The position numbers and the translations under genes were made by a program. This document shows positions 19,101 to 27,060 of a DNA stretch of 64,000 bases, one piece after another (position 1 is the stretch's first letter; every line of letters begins with the position of its first letter). Under the pieces are notes generated by a model. It had not been told where the DNA came from. It did not search any database and saw nothing but the letters and a program-made list of their open reading frames with translations. The stretch is from Anabaena sp. PCC 7108 (GTDB lineage Bacteria; Cyanobacteriota; Cyanobacteriia; Cyanobacteriales; Nostocaceae). Location of the stretch: positions 3,181,321 through 3,245,320 of the forward strand of contig NZ_KB235896.1 in assembly GCF_000332135.1 (NCBI RefSeq), in the 5' to 3' direction.

Positions 19101-21695
19101 AGCCATAGTCCCTGTATTGGCTGATGAATACAGTAAACCCAACTCATCCACCAAGACTAACAAAGACCATAAATCAGCCGCGATATGGTGAACGGACAAT
19201 AACAAAATTGGCGCATTTGTTTCAGAGGTAAACAATAGCACTCGCAGTAATGATTCTTGTGCTAAATCAAAAGGACGATAGGCTTCTGTAATTAACTCAT
19301 TGTGCAGTTGATTCTCAGACCAATTTGTAGCGTCAATTTGCTTGAATGATAAGGAAGAGTGCTGATGAATTTGTTGCCACGGCTGGTTATCCCGCAGAAT
19401 ATAGGATGTCCGCAGGGAAGGGTGACGAGTCACCAAATTTTCAAATGCTTGCTTGAGGGCAACCACATTCAGTTTTGACCGAATCCGCACTGCAAAAGCA
19501 ATATTATAAGCACCACTGTCCGGTGCAAGCTGATTTAAAAACCACAACCCTTGCTGGTTGGGGGACAAAGGCAACTCCTGGGTGCAGTGCTGCTCCTCAG
19601 ATTTTATGGCAAATACTTGATTTCTGGAGATTGGCTGCCTGTCTAATTGTTCGAGCAATTGCAGAATCAGTTCCTCGAAGCTGGTGTCTTGGAGAAATGC
19701 CGTCATCGACAAAGATAAATCCAGTTCAGTTTCCAGGCGATGCTGTAAAGTGACAGCCGCTAAAGAATCCAAACCTAAGTTAATCAATGGTTGCTGTTTG
19801 TTGAGGGCAGACGGCGAAATGCCCAACACTGCCAAAATCGCCTGTTGCAAATACAATTCCAGTTTGAGCCGGCGCTCTATCTCCGGCAGCGATCGCAATA
19901 TTTCCCCACTCAGAAGTGGTTTGTCTGCACTTGTCGGCGCAGGAGGCTCATTCAAAATACTATTTCCCACAACACTTAAACTGGCTTCGAGAAATTTTTT
20001 CCGGCAGTTAGAGCGTTGAATTTTACCACTGGAAGTTTTAGGAATACTGGCTGTTTTGAGCAGTGTGATCGCATAAACTTGCAATTCATGCTGTGCTGCA
20101 ACTGCCTGACGAATTGCCTGAACGACGGTTTCAACTGGCAGTTTCCGTAGATAATGGCGTTCGACTTCTTGCACAATCACCAGTCGCTCTTCTCCTGCCA
20201 CATCCACAGAAAATGCCGCCCCACACCCAGCCCGTAATGCCGGATGACACTGTTCTACGGTGAGTTCAATATCTTGAGGATAATAATTGCGTCCCCGGAT
20301 GACAATCAGATCCTTTAAACGTCCCGTAATAAAGAGTTCTCCTTGGTGGACAAACCCTAAATCTCCTGTTTGCAAAAATGGTCCTTCATTGGTATCTGCT
20401 GTGTAAGCGTTGAAGGTTTGTGCTGTTTGCTCGGATTGATTCCAGTATCCCCCAGCAATATTTGTACCAGCTACCCAAATTTCACCCACCCGATCTTCTG
20501 CACATATCTGTCTTGTGTCAGGAGAGACAATTCGCAACGATTGATCCAGCCAGGGGTGTCCCACACCCACAATAGCCTTGTAACTCGGTTGATCAGGCTC
20601 TAAGATCGCAACCTGGTTCTGCCCCAAGGCCTGGTCATCCACTCCTAACACTTGAGGAGATTTCGTTTTAGCACCACCGGAAATAAATAACGTTGCTTCT
20701 GCCATCCCATAGCAGGGATAGAAAGCTTCCCGCTTAAATCCACAAGACTCAAATGTGCTAGTAAATGCCTCTAGGGTTTCTGCCCTCACTGTTTCTGAGC
20801 CATTAAAAGCCAGTTGCCAGGAACTCAGGTCAAGTTGCGATCGCTGTTCTGGAGTTGTGGAGCGAATGCAAAGATCGTAGGCGAAATTCGGGCCACCACT
20901 AGTTGTCGCTCGATAGCGAGAAATTGCCTGGAGCCAGTAAAAGGGAGTTTGCAGGAATGTGACGGGAGCCATGAAAATGCAAGGAATTCCCAAGTACAGA
21001 GGTTGCAGAACGTTACCAATCAACCCCATGTCATGAAACAATGGCAACCACCCGACGAAGATAGTTTCTGAACTATGTCCAAAGGCGTGCTGAATCATTT
21101 GCTCGTTACTGAGCAGATTCAAATGGCTAACTTTTACACCTTTTGGCATTCCCGTTGATCCGGAAGTGTACTGAAGGAATGCCAAGGTTTCCTCAGTTAA
21201 AGTCGGAGGTTGCCAAGATGTCGCGTCTGTTGTGGCGATCGTATCCGTAGCCAACCACTTCAGTTGCCCTAATATCCGGTCTTGTCCCAGATAGATACTA
21301 ATGTCATTGTCTAGTAAGTCTTGGGTTGTCAGTGCGATCGTTGCTTGGGCATCGATCACAATGGATTGTAGCCTGGTTAAATTTTGATTCCGTCGCGGGG
21401 GATAAGCAGGTACAGCGATCGCCCCAGCATAAAGGCAACCTAAAAAAGCGGTGATAAAGTCTAGCCCTGATGGGTACAGCAACAAAGCGCGTTCGCCTGG
21501 AGAACAAATGCTTTGCAACTGCATGGCAATGGCACGCGCCCGTTGCTCTAGCATTCCATAGGTGAGACAGATTTCTGTTTCACCATCGGGTAAAAAAATG
21601 TATGCTTGTTTATCAGGCTGGTGAATAGCTCGCCAACGCAGAATATCAATCAACGTAGACCATTCAGGATTTCGATTTAACATAAGACTAGACAT
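13122..21695 (-). CDS. NRPS 1: FAAL-ACP-C-A(Ser)-PCP-C-A(Pro/MePro)-PCP
   Basis: The frame is open from 21794, but the natural start is probably the ATG at 21695, just before the FAAL domain; residue numbers below count from 21794. Fatty acyl-AMP ligase about 40-620 (TSGSTGMPKG at 207), ACP with LGLDSLAA at about 670, C domain with HHIAADLW at about 868 (D kept, final G replaced by L). A1 about 1200-1700 (TSGSTGRPKG at 1354) has pocket residues DVWHFSLVDK, the serine code of EntF. PCP1 is LGGHSLLAT at about 1745, and C2 has HHIIADGWS at about 1940. A2 (TSGSTGIPKG at about 2418) has pocket DVQFIAHLAK, a proline-type code that fits 4-methylproline made by the neighbouring nosE/nosF-like genes. 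PCP2 at about 2810 and a C-terminal helix (LTPEEIEVLFKQI) resembling a docking domain end the protein. No epimerase domain. Confidence 0.95.
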   Translation of the reverse strand: MSSLMLNRNPEWSTLIDILRWRAIHQPDKQAYIFLPDGETEICLTYGMLEQRARAIAMQLQSICSPGERALLLYPSGLDFITAFLGCLYAGAIAVPAYPPRRNQNLTRLQSIVIDAQATIALTTQDLLDNDISIYLGQDRILGQLKWLATDTIATTDATSWQPPTLTEETLAFLQYTSGSTGMPKGVKVSHLNLLSNEQMIQHAFGHSSETIFVGWLPLFHDMGLIGNVLQPLYLGIPCIFMAPVTFLQTPFYWLQAISRYRATTSGGPNFAYDLCIRSTTPEQRSQLDLSSWQLAFNGSETVRAETLEAFTSTFESCGFKREAFYPCYGMAEATLFISGGAKTKSPQVLGVDDQALGQNQVAILEPDQPSYKAIVGVGHPWLDQSLRIVSPDTRQICAEDRVGEIWVAGTNIAGGYWNQSEQTAQTFNAYTADTNEGPFLQTGDLGFVHQGELFITGRLKDLIVIRGRNYYPQDIELTVEQCHPALRAGCGAAFSVDVAGEERLVIVQEVERHYLRKLPVETVVQAIRQAVAAQHELQVYAITLLKTASIPKTSSGKIQRSNCRKKFLEASLSVVGNSILNEPPAPTSADKPLLSGEILRSLPEIERRLKLELYLQQAILAVLGISPSALNKQQPLINLGLDSLAAVTLQHRLETELDLSLSMTAFLQDTSFEELILQLLEQLDRQPISRNQVFAIKSEEQHCTQELPLSPNQQGLWFLNQLAPDSGAYNIAFAVRIRSKLNVVALKQAFENLVTRHPSLRTSYILRDNQPWQQIHQHSSLSFKQIDATNWSENQLHNELITEAYRPFDLAQESLLRVLLFTSETNAPILLLSVHHIAADLWSLLVLVDELGLLYSSANTGTMAKLPPVAFSYTNYINWQRVHQLPALEQTSQSYWKEQLADLPLLNLPTLRSRPAVQTYQGAAHGFDLDLELTNQLKQLAQRCGVTLYTLLLTAFEILLHRYTGQDDLVVGSVTSGRQSHLKQTVGYCANPIVLRVDLSGNPTVQELLYRVRQTVLAALEQADYPFQRLVEILQPERDLSRSPLFQVMFVFQKPHILPESSPFVLRQPGAVLELDELVLESVGIEQRTAQFDLTLIVTETQQQLLASFEYNTDLFDHGTIERMSQHFQTLLGAIALETEQRVSELPLLTDQEQGEILKVWNRTQTSDTYETCLHHLIEAQVQRSADTVAVVFGERQLTYKALNEQANQLAHHLRSLGVKPGVLVGICVERSLEMVVGLFGILKAGGAYLPLDPSYPPERLTFMLSDAGVSVLLTQQRLLPQLPEQTVPRICLDSENSLLQTQSLDNPHFEVQPHDLAYVIYTSGSTGRPKGVMNTHRGICNRLLWMQDTYQLTSGDRVLQKTPFSFDVSVWEFFWPLLAGACLVVAQPGGHQDNPYLIRTIAEHQITTLHFVPSMLQLFLEEPNLEQTGSLRQVFCSGEALPNALQKRFFDNLDAALHNLYGPTEAAVDVTFWQCDRTQEQLAVPIGKPIANMQTYLLDRYGQPVPIGVPGELHLAGIGLARGYLNRPELTAEKFVPNPFSQEPGARLYRTGDLARYRPDGNLEYLGRSDFQVKIRGFRIELGEVEASLRQHPQVREAIAIAPDFGTNGQRLVAYVVPQLGTHLLNNELRCFLRERLPDYMVPSIFVILETIPLSPNGKVDRRSLPVPAADRVLQVGYVPPRTPTEELLVGIYTQVLGLKTIGIYDNFFDLGGHSLLATQVVSRIRTLFAIELPVHQIFEYPTIATLSPIVEAVCHQGNHWVSAPIQPMPPGGQLPLSFSQQRLWFLNHLEGHRPIYNMPAALRMIGPLQIPILERCFQEIVERQASLRTTFPLVDGIPVQKIAERLVCSLPVIDLQSLSGDEQAIAVQHHISEVACGSFSLDREPLLRLKLLCLARQSYILVVVMHHIIADGWSIGVMIRELSTLYQTFLVEANSPLAPLPIQYVDFAAWQQQLLENEQLAAQVDYWKQQLADATNILDLPTDYPRPPVQTFRGGQESFELSPALTAQLHDLARQSGATVFMVLFTAFVSLLYRYSGQEDILVGSPVANRNRQELEDIIGFFVNTLVLRTHLFDQLSFQELLTQVKQTCLEAYAHQDIPFEKLVEILKPERSLSHNPLFQVMFVFQNAPREQLNLSDVTLDWLEVDTATTKFDLTLIMEERGSQLVGTIEYSQDLYNRTTIQRLIGHLQTLLSEMVIAPQQMVATAKILSPTEEQQILQEWNFTPSTFNLVQCIHQLFEEQVTKTPDRVALELGDEHLTYRELNSRANQLAHYLRQLQVQPDEPVGLCVSRSLSGFVGLLGILKAGGAYVPLDPTYPPERLAFSIQDAKVKVLVTETDVASALPSSTFEIVYLDRDRSDIAQQSVDNPECPATGENLAYIIYTSGSTGIPKGVAMQHQSLINLISWQIENVTAPSSARTAQFASLSFDVSVQETFATWCEGGTLVLVPEQTRRDPTLLLRFLSDAGIKRFFAPYVVLQQLAEVAIERDQVPKGLQDLITAGEQLCITPEIARFFERLEHCTLWNHYGPTETHLATAYNLTGNPSKWVTFPPIGRPIANTQVYLLDRNQQLVPVGIPGEIYIAGTGLARGYYNRPELTADKFSAHAFSQATGRRWYRTGDIARYRADGVLEYLGRIDNQVKIRGFRIELAEIEAVLGQHPDVLEAVAIATMEPTENKRLIAYIVPKPNQVLTTQELRTYLKTKLPEYMVPSAFVMLETLPLTPSGKVDRRVLPTPDRSSFENNYIAPETSTEVVLADIWSEVLHLPQVSIHDNFFDLGGHSLLATQLLSRINQIFSSEISLQQLFMNPTIAELETVLAKLLGSQNQVDEIAQTFLEVNNLTPEEIEVLFKQIGHE

Positions 21696-21865
21696 ACTTT
21701 CATTTTGAATAACGCGGCAGTAAGACTTTGCCCGATGGGCTACTAGCAGAGTAATGTTATTAGGGATTTCCAGAAAATAAATGCCCCATTTCATCAGACC
21801 ATATTTGTTCTTTATTCCCCCGGCTCCCGGCTCCCCTGCCTACCTCAGCAATGGAATATTTATTT

Positions 21866-21990
21866 TTTTGGACTTGCTGATTAAGAGTATGATTTTGTTT
21901 CACGCAGAGGCGCTCCAGTCACAGAGAGTAAGAGTTTGAAATCATTGATTTTTCAATTTCATACCCTAATTCAGCAACGCCATTTTTTTA
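21866..21990. repeat. GGCGTTGCT palindromic repeat, copy 3
   Basis: Ends TTTGGACTTGCTGATTAAGAG and TAATTCAGCAACGCCATTTTT are imperfect inverted repeats, with inner AGTATGATTT and AATTTCATACC. It lies just upstream of the NRPS1 start and downstream of the broken hydrolase tail. Related to copies at 664 and 12231. Confidence 0.75.
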
Positions 21991-22008
21991 ATTGGAAGTC
22001 CCTTATCC

Positions 22009-22257
22009 TCACCATTCTGCGTTGGGGAGTCGATTAAAAATCAATTCTTGAAGCGCAGGTTCGAGTGGGAAAGAGAGACTGGATAACTCCCCATTAGTAT
22101 CGGTATAGTAGGATAAAAGAACCGGATTGGGATATGGGCTACCGTTATTAGTAATTTTGTTGTAGGGTGCAAGTATCGCCAGAAATGTATCATGGCAATA
22201 ATGCTCAAGTAAATATACGATATCGTTATAAGTAATCGGACAAAAATACTTACACAT
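22009..22257 (-). pseudogene. Detached C-terminal domain fragment of the upstream serine hydrolase
   Basis: An 82-codon frame containing LLEHYCHDTFLAIL and ending FPLEPALQELIFNRLP. This matches the usual closing pattern of beta-lactamase-family esterases with a DUF3471-like tail (h..LEHyhyDtF ... PLEPav..ivF.R). The hydrolase gene at 22320-23711 stops exactly where this tail should begin. A spacer of about 60 bp with further stops lies between. The simplest reading is that a frameshift or small insertion cut the tail off. An independent small protein is possible but less likely. Confidence 0.6.
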
Positions 22258-22319
22258 TAGATTTCAGGCTCAATAAAGGTTGTAGGTTAAATTTTGTGTA
22301 ATTAATTTTGTCTTACTAC

Positions 22320-23711
22320 TTAAGTTGCGATCATACAGCCATCTTTCATGGTGATTGATAAAGAACCTAATGATCGATTGGCAAATTCTCCTAGATAATC
22401 GACCAAAGGATGGCAAGGTTGGAGCCAAGGCTTGCGTCCTGCTAAGATTTTCTCCCATTTTTCCTCTGTTTCCTTTTTTTGTTCTTCCACCTCATGCTGT
22501 AAAATTTGGTTCCAAGGAAGTGGTGTCCGATCAAGTAGATAATCGTAGATTTGATAAGTTATACTCTTGGCTCCCATGGTTTTGTTCAGGTTAGTTAAAA
22601 CCACAACACCCAAGTTACTGTTTGGCATTAAACTCACCATTGCAGTGAAACCATCAATTCCACCTGATGTTTCTATCAGATAATGACCTCGGTAAGCACT
22701 GGTGAGCCATCCCAAGCCATAGGATACAGGATAAAAAATATCTACACTCGCTTCCTGTTTTGCATCAGCAATCCCCCGCAACAAAGACGATAAAGAATGT
22801 TTCTTCCGAATCGAGGTCAGTAATCGAGCATGATCGATTGTGTCGTTGTCGGAACCTGGGGTTAAATGTGCAAAGTCAGTTGAGTTGGAGTTGACTACAA
22901 ATTGTGGCCTTTGCATTTGGTTGAGCGTTTCAGAACTAATCACTTGCCGATGGCCATATTTTCCCCCGTTGAGATTGAGGATTAGCCACTGAGCCATATC
23001 TAGTGCAGTGGAATTAATTGAGCCAGCCGGACCAATTGCATCTACATTCCGTAAGACCAACTTTTTGAGACTATTCCCATCACATTCGTAAGGCTGTGCA
23101 AAATTGTCTGACAACTGAGATTGTTTGACAGAAAAATTACTATCTGCCATTCCTAATGGCTCAAATATCTCATCCTGAACAAATGTTTCCCAAGTACTTT
23201 CAGATATATGACCTACGACCATACCCGCAACAGTATAGAGTAAGTTTTGCGGTTGAAACATCGTACGTAGTTCATGGCTTGATCTCATGAAAGTGAGATG
23301 CTCATAAAGTTCTAATTGGGTATGAGGGGAGCTACCATTGCTGCCAAACCAAATGACATCGTACCCCGGTAATCCAGAGCGCATCAGTAATAAATCCCGA
23401 AGTGTTATGTCTTCACTGGCATAGCGGGAAAAAACTCGAAAAGTTGCCAAATAGTTTCTCACAGGAGAATCCCAAATTAGTTGACCCCGATCAACTAAAA
23501 TCCCGATTGCGCTTGCTGTGAAGGCTTTTGTAGAAGAGCCAGTTGCAAATATAGTTTGCGAGGTCACAGGTAAACGCTCTTCTAAATTTCGGAAACCAAA
23601 TCCTTGACTGAAAATAACTTGAGTATCTCGAACAATTGCAATTGACAATCCGGGAATATCCCAAAATTCCATCGTTTCTTTAACGATGTCTTCTAGCTGT
23701 TGCTCTAACAT
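22320..23711 (-). CDS. Serine hydrolase, beta-lactamase (class C/PBP-like) family, tail lost
   Basis: 463 residues. The serine nucleophile motif SxxK is in TGSSTKAFTA at about residue 55 (GSSTK), as in class C beta-lactamases, EstB-type esterases and D-aminopeptidases. LLYTVAGMVVG at about 157 occupies the YxN position with the asparagine missing, and ETSGGIDGF at about 354 supplies the H/KxG-equivalent strand. There is no signal peptide. The frame ends after the tail domain has just begun (SLSITMKDGCMIAT); the remainder lies out of frame at 22009-22257. The gene starts 31 bp after mbtH and precedes NRPS1, so it belongs to the leftward arm. It may hydrolyse or cyclise the peptide, or may be inactive. 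Confidence 0.8.
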   Translation of the reverse strand: MLEQQLEDIVKETMEFWDIPGLSIAIVRDTQVIFSQGFGFRNLEERLPVTSQTIFATGSSTKAFTASAIGILVDRGQLIWDSPVRNYLATFRVFSRYASEDITLRDLLLMRSGLPGYDVIWFGSNGSSPHTQLELYEHLTFMRSSHELRTMFQPQNLLYTVAGMVVGHISESTWETFVQDEIFEPLGMADSNFSVKQSQLSDNFAQPYECDGNSLKKLVLRNVDAIGPAGSINSTALDMAQWLILNLNGGKYGHRQVISSETLNQMQRPQFVVNSNSTDFAHLTPGSDNDTIDHARLLTSIRKKHSLSSLLRGIADAKQEASVDIFYPVSYGLGWLTSAYRGHYLIETSGGIDGFTAMVSLMPNSNLGVVVLTNLNKTMGAKSITYQIYDYLLDRTPLPWNQILQHEVEEQKKETEEKWEKILAGRKPWLQPCHPLVDYLGEFANRSLGSLSITMKDGCMIAT

Positions 23712-23742
23712 TCCTATTTACTCGGATATTTTATTAGGACAC

Positions 23743-23940
23743 TTACTTACGGAGGCTGAGTGGGCGCATATCAAGCCAAACTTCTTTAATGTAGTCTAAG
23801 CATTCTTCTTTAGAGCCGCTTTTACCAGTATCTTTCCAGCCCAGAGGCATTTCTCGGTAAGTTGGCCAAATTGAATATTGCTCTTCATGATTAACAACAA
23901 CATTGTAAACGGTTGCGTCTTCGCGATCGTTCTCACTCAT
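23743..23940 (-). CDS. MbtH-like protein
   Basis: 65 residues, the standard size. All family landmarks are present: [10 protein letters not shown] (NxExQxSxWP), PLGWKD (PxGW), a 13-residue spacer, and [18 protein letters not shown]. MbtH proteins bind the N-terminal part of NRPS adenylation domains and are often needed for their solubility or activity. It is the first gene of the leftward arm and probably serves the Ser- and Pro-type A domains of NRPS1 and those encoded in the other arm, as it is the only copy seen here. Confidence 0.96.
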   Translation of the reverse strand: MSENDREDATVYNVVVNHEEQYSIWPTYREMPLGWKDTGKSGSKEECLDYIKEVWLDMRPLSLRK

Positions 23941-25074
23941 AGTCTCTTGTTTTTAAGTAGATTAATAGTTCTTCAGTTTTCCTCATTTTCACACTGTTGA
24001 TACTTTTCTTAACTTTTATTTTAGAATTTTTTCTATTAAGTGTCACTAAAGTTAACAAGAAAGTAAGCCAGTTAGCAATAAACAGTGCAATAGAAAAAAT
24101 AAAGAGAGCTAACATAACATTTAAGTTACAAAGAAGAAAAATAAGCGTCATAAGAGGCGAGAACATAACTCTACGAAATTGGTCTTTTCTGTTTACCCTC
24201 TACTTTTAACGAAGGTATTGCCTCGCTGATTTTATTTTTCTTTGCGTCCCTACTGATTGAGCCGATGCAAAAATTATTTAAATTACTTGCTTAAATGTCT
24301 TAACTGTCCTTGTGTTTGGAATGGTGATCATAAGACAATACAAAAATCCTTATCAATACACTCGTTGGAGGTAAAGGGGCAATACATTAAAACAATTTAA
24401 TTTTTCTTTGCGTCCCTACTAATTGAGCCGATGCAAAAATTATTTAAATTACTTGCTTAAATGTCTTAACTGTCCTTGCGTTTGGAATGGTGATCATAAG
24501 ACAATACAAAAATCCTTATCAATACACTCGTTGGAGGTAAAGGGGCAATATATTAAAACAACCTTGCGGTAAAACTTGCCGCAATTTTTAGGACTAATTG
24601 TTTTTGCTCAACCTCAGAGAACAGAGAGTTAATACATCAATTCACCCTCGTCAATAATTGGTGGAGGTATTGAGGATATGCAAGGAATGGCTCTAAGAAA
24701 AGCGAAAACTCTTAAGATAGCTAGTCTCTGGGTGTCAGAGTGTGGGAGTGTGATGGTGAAAGCGCATTCAACATTTCTGTTACTTTTGGTAGCTGATGAT
24801 CCTCAGCTTTTGACTATAGGGCTGTTTCTTTCCCTCAAAGGCTGATAAGCTTTAGGTAAATTTGAATTTTTGACTCTAAATTTAGGTTTTTAGGCTTTCC
24901 ATGACTTCAGTCCCCAAAATTATCACTAATGATATTGAAAAATAGTTCCTCCTGATCGAATGAAACAGCCCTGCTTTTCAGGGGAATCAGCAAAATGCCA
25001 ATCAGTCCAGAGCGATTGGCTAAAGCTTGACCAAAATCGCAATTGTTTAATGCTATTTACAAAAAGAACCTTAA
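23941..25074. promoter_or_regulatory. Divergent intergenic control region of the peptide cluster
   Basis: About 1.1 kb separates the leftward (mbtH) and rightward (oxygenase) arms, so both promoters must lie here or nearby. It holds a 166-bp tandem duplication (24233-24564) and otherwise AT-rich DNA with no convincing gene. A 77-codon hydrophobic frame overlapping the mbtH start was judged unlikely. I could not identify a specific operator. Confidence 0.55.
24233..24564. repeat. 166-bp tandem direct duplication
   Basis: Two head-to-tail copies start at about 24233 and 24399 with only a handful of differences (for example CTACTGATTG against CTACTAATTG, and CCTTGTGTTT against CCTTGCGTTT). Each copy contains the inverted pair TGTCTTA and TAAGACA about 28 bp apart, which could be a hairpin or a binding site present twice. 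The high identity suggests a recent event. Confidence 0.9.
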
Positions 25075-25869
25075 ATGATTACTCCCAACCTGATCAAGTC
25101 AAAGGTATGGAAAACAACAGAAGCTCTGTCTTTGAGCGCAAAATCGCTAAGGATGCTATTTGAAAATCAAATTCCTATCGTTCAGATAGAGCAGTTTGCC
25201 ACAAACCAGGAGTGTGCAGCACTGGTGACTCAAGCTAACTTGTTAGGGTTTGATACCTACCAGAATGTTACTCCTAAGATTGAACGCCTGGGGATTACAG
25301 TCTTTGAGTACAACAGCATTGGCAAAGAGGATTACTTCCTAGCAGTAGATCGAGCCAGCAAAGAACAATATCGTATTACTTCTGCTTCTTTCAATCCATT
25401 GGAACGTCTGATGGCAAGGATCAGAAACCAAACTGGTACAACTGTCAGAATTGCCTCGGAATCTTGCTATGGAAGTTACCATGCAGGGTTGATCAGGAAA
25501 ATTGAGCAAGGGACACAACTACATATTGATTATGCGCCATCAGAACAGATCGGATGGGAGGTGAGTAAAGTCGTGGGACAATTGTCCTGGAATTTGTACC
25601 TCCAAGTATCTGCAAATGATCGGGGGAAAACTTATATTTACGATCGCCAGTGGCGTTCGGAAGATGAGAGATATAAACTCGATTCCTACGGATATAATGA
25701 GGCTGTTGTTTCAGGTGCCAGCTCGATCTGCTTCCAGCCACAAGTCGGAGATGTATTTATCTTCAACACCCAAAATTATCATATCGTTGAGCCAACCGAG
25801 GGGCAACGCGTGACATTTACCTCTGCAATGGGACTACTTCCTAATGATGAAATCATTTTCTGGTCTTGA
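25075..25869 (+). CDS. 2-oxoglutarate/Fe(II) oxygenase, probable L-leucine 5-hydroxylase (LdoA-like)
   Basis: 264 residues. The metal triad is visible as HIDYAP (HxD, His at about residue 148) and a distal His in NYHIVEPTEG at about 243, followed by the 2-oxoglutarate-binding Arg in GQRVTFT. This is the proline-hydroxylase-like layout of the superfamily. Nostoc punctiforme LdoA makes (2S,4S)-5-hydroxyleucine, the first step to 4-methylproline. The two genes immediately downstream (NosE- and NosF-like) carry out the next two steps, so this function is assigned mainly by context. It is the first gene of the rightward arm; start ATG 25075. A different amino-acid hydroxylase remains possible. Confidence 0.75.
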   Translation: MITPNLIKSKVWKTTEALSLSAKSLRMLFENQIPIVQIEQFATNQECAALVTQANLLGFDTYQNVTPKIERLGITVFEYNSIGKEDYFLAVDRASKEQYRITSASFNPLERLMARIRNQTGTTVRIASESCYGSYHAGLIRKIEQGTQLHIDYAPSEQIGWEVSKVVGQLSWNLYLQVSANDRGKTYIYDRQWRSEDERYKLDSYGYNEAVVSGASSICFQPQVGDVFIFNTQNYHIVEPTEGQRVTFTSAMGLLPNDEIIFWS

Positions 25870-25916
25870 GTCCGATAGGATGACATTTATGATTGAGTAT
25901 AATCGGGGAAACATCA

Positions 25917-27023
25917 ATGGTATTAGCGGCTGTCTTAACTGCGCCTAACCGTCCAATTGAATTGCAAGAATTGCCAGAGCCTGTACTTGAAAAAGGCGGC
26001 CTAATCTTACAGACGATCTACTCGGAAGTTTGTGGTACTGATGTACATTTACTTAGAGGCCATTTAGGGGGAGTACCCTATCCGATCATTCCTGGTCACT
26101 TTTCAGTGGGACGAGTGGTTGATATCGGTGGAAAGGTTTTGAATCTCGATGGTCAGCCGATTCAAATAGGGTCGATTGTGACGTTCCTTGATGTGAACGA
26201 GACTTGTAACAGTTGCTGGTATTGTTTAGTTGCCAAAACATCTACTCGCTGTCCACAGCGCAAGGTCTATGGTGTTACCTACTCATCCAATGAGGGGTTG
26301 CTCGGTGGGTGGTCGGAACTGATTTACCTGAAACCGGGAGTTAAAGTGCTAACGCTACCTGAAGAGGTGACACCTGCACGATTCATAGCAGGTGGATGTT
26401 CGTTACCAACCGGATTACACGCTATTGATCGGGCGCAGATTCAGATTGGCGATGTTGTAGTAGTGCAAGGGTGTGGTCCTGTGGGGTTGAGTGTGGCAAT
26501 TTTAGCCTTACTTTCGGGAGCAGGTCGGGTGATTGTCATTGATAAATATGAAAGTCGTTTAGCTGTGGCAAAATCTTTTGGTGTGGATGATGCGATCGCA
26601 ATTGACGATCAAGCTCCACAGCAGCACATTGAACGAGTTCTGGAATTAACCGATGGTCGAGGAGCCGATGTCACCATCGAAGCTACAGGAGTTCCCATTG
26701 CGGTCAAACAAGGCATTGCCATGACCAGAGATGGCGGTCGCTACGTAGTTGTGGGACACTACACGAATACCGGTGAAATCTTGCTTAATCCCCATTTGGA
26801 AATTAACCTCAAACACATTGAGATTCGAGGCACATGGGGCATCGATTTTAGTCACTTTTACAGAATGATTCAGTTACTAAAACGTCATCGCGATCAAAAT
26901 CGAGAGATTGCTTGGGAGCGCGTAATTAGTCGTTTTTACAGGTTAGAAGAAATTAATCAAGCATTAGCAGATGTAGAGCAGGGATTGGTCTTAAAGGCTG
27001 CAATCCAACCAAATTTATTTTAA
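25917..27023 (+). CDS. nosE: Zinc-dependent alcohol dehydrogenase, NosE-like (4-methylproline pathway)
   Basis: 368 residues from ATG 25917; an upstream TTG at 25893 is possible but has no advantage. Medium-chain dehydrogenase features: catalytic zinc site SEVCGTDVHLLRGH at about residues 36-49, a structural-zinc-like cysteine cluster (ETCNSCWYC), and the NAD-binding loop VVQGCGPVGLSVA at about 182-194. In nostopeptolide-type clusters NosE oxidises 5-hydroxyleucine to the aldehyde, which cyclises to a methyl-pyrroline carboxylate. It lies 47 bp after the oxygenase gene and 37 bp before the nosF-like gene, a compact three-gene pathway unit. Confidence 0.85.
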   Translation: MVLAAVLTAPNRPIELQELPEPVLEKGGLILQTIYSEVCGTDVHLLRGHLGGVPYPIIPGHFSVGRVVDIGGKVLNLDGQPIQIGSIVTFLDVNETCNSCWYCLVAKTSTRCPQRKVYGVTYSSNEGLLGGWSELIYLKPGVKVLTLPEEVTPARFIAGGCSLPTGLHAIDRAQIQIGDVVVVQGCGPVGLSVAILALLSGAGRVIVIDKYESRLAVAKSFGVDDAIAIDDQAPQQHIERVLELTDGRGADVTIEATGVPIAVKQGIAMTRDGGRYVVVGHYTNTGEILLNPHLEINLKHIEIRGTWGIDFSHFYRMIQLLKRHRDQNREIAWERVISRFYRLEEINQALADVEQGLVLKAAIQPNLF

Positions 27024-27060
27024 TTTTAATCGAGAAAATATTGGCTTTAGAGGAACACAG

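Noticed and set aside
22320-23711. Hydrolase as a PBP-type releasing thioesterase
   Set aside because: NRPS3 already ends in a normal thioesterase and this protein looks closer to EstB/class C esterases; kept only as a minor alternative.
23933-24166. 77-codon hydrophobic frame overlapping the mbtH start
   Set aside because: It overlaps the mbtH gene, has low-complexity AT-driven content and no ribosome site; judged a chance frame in the control region.
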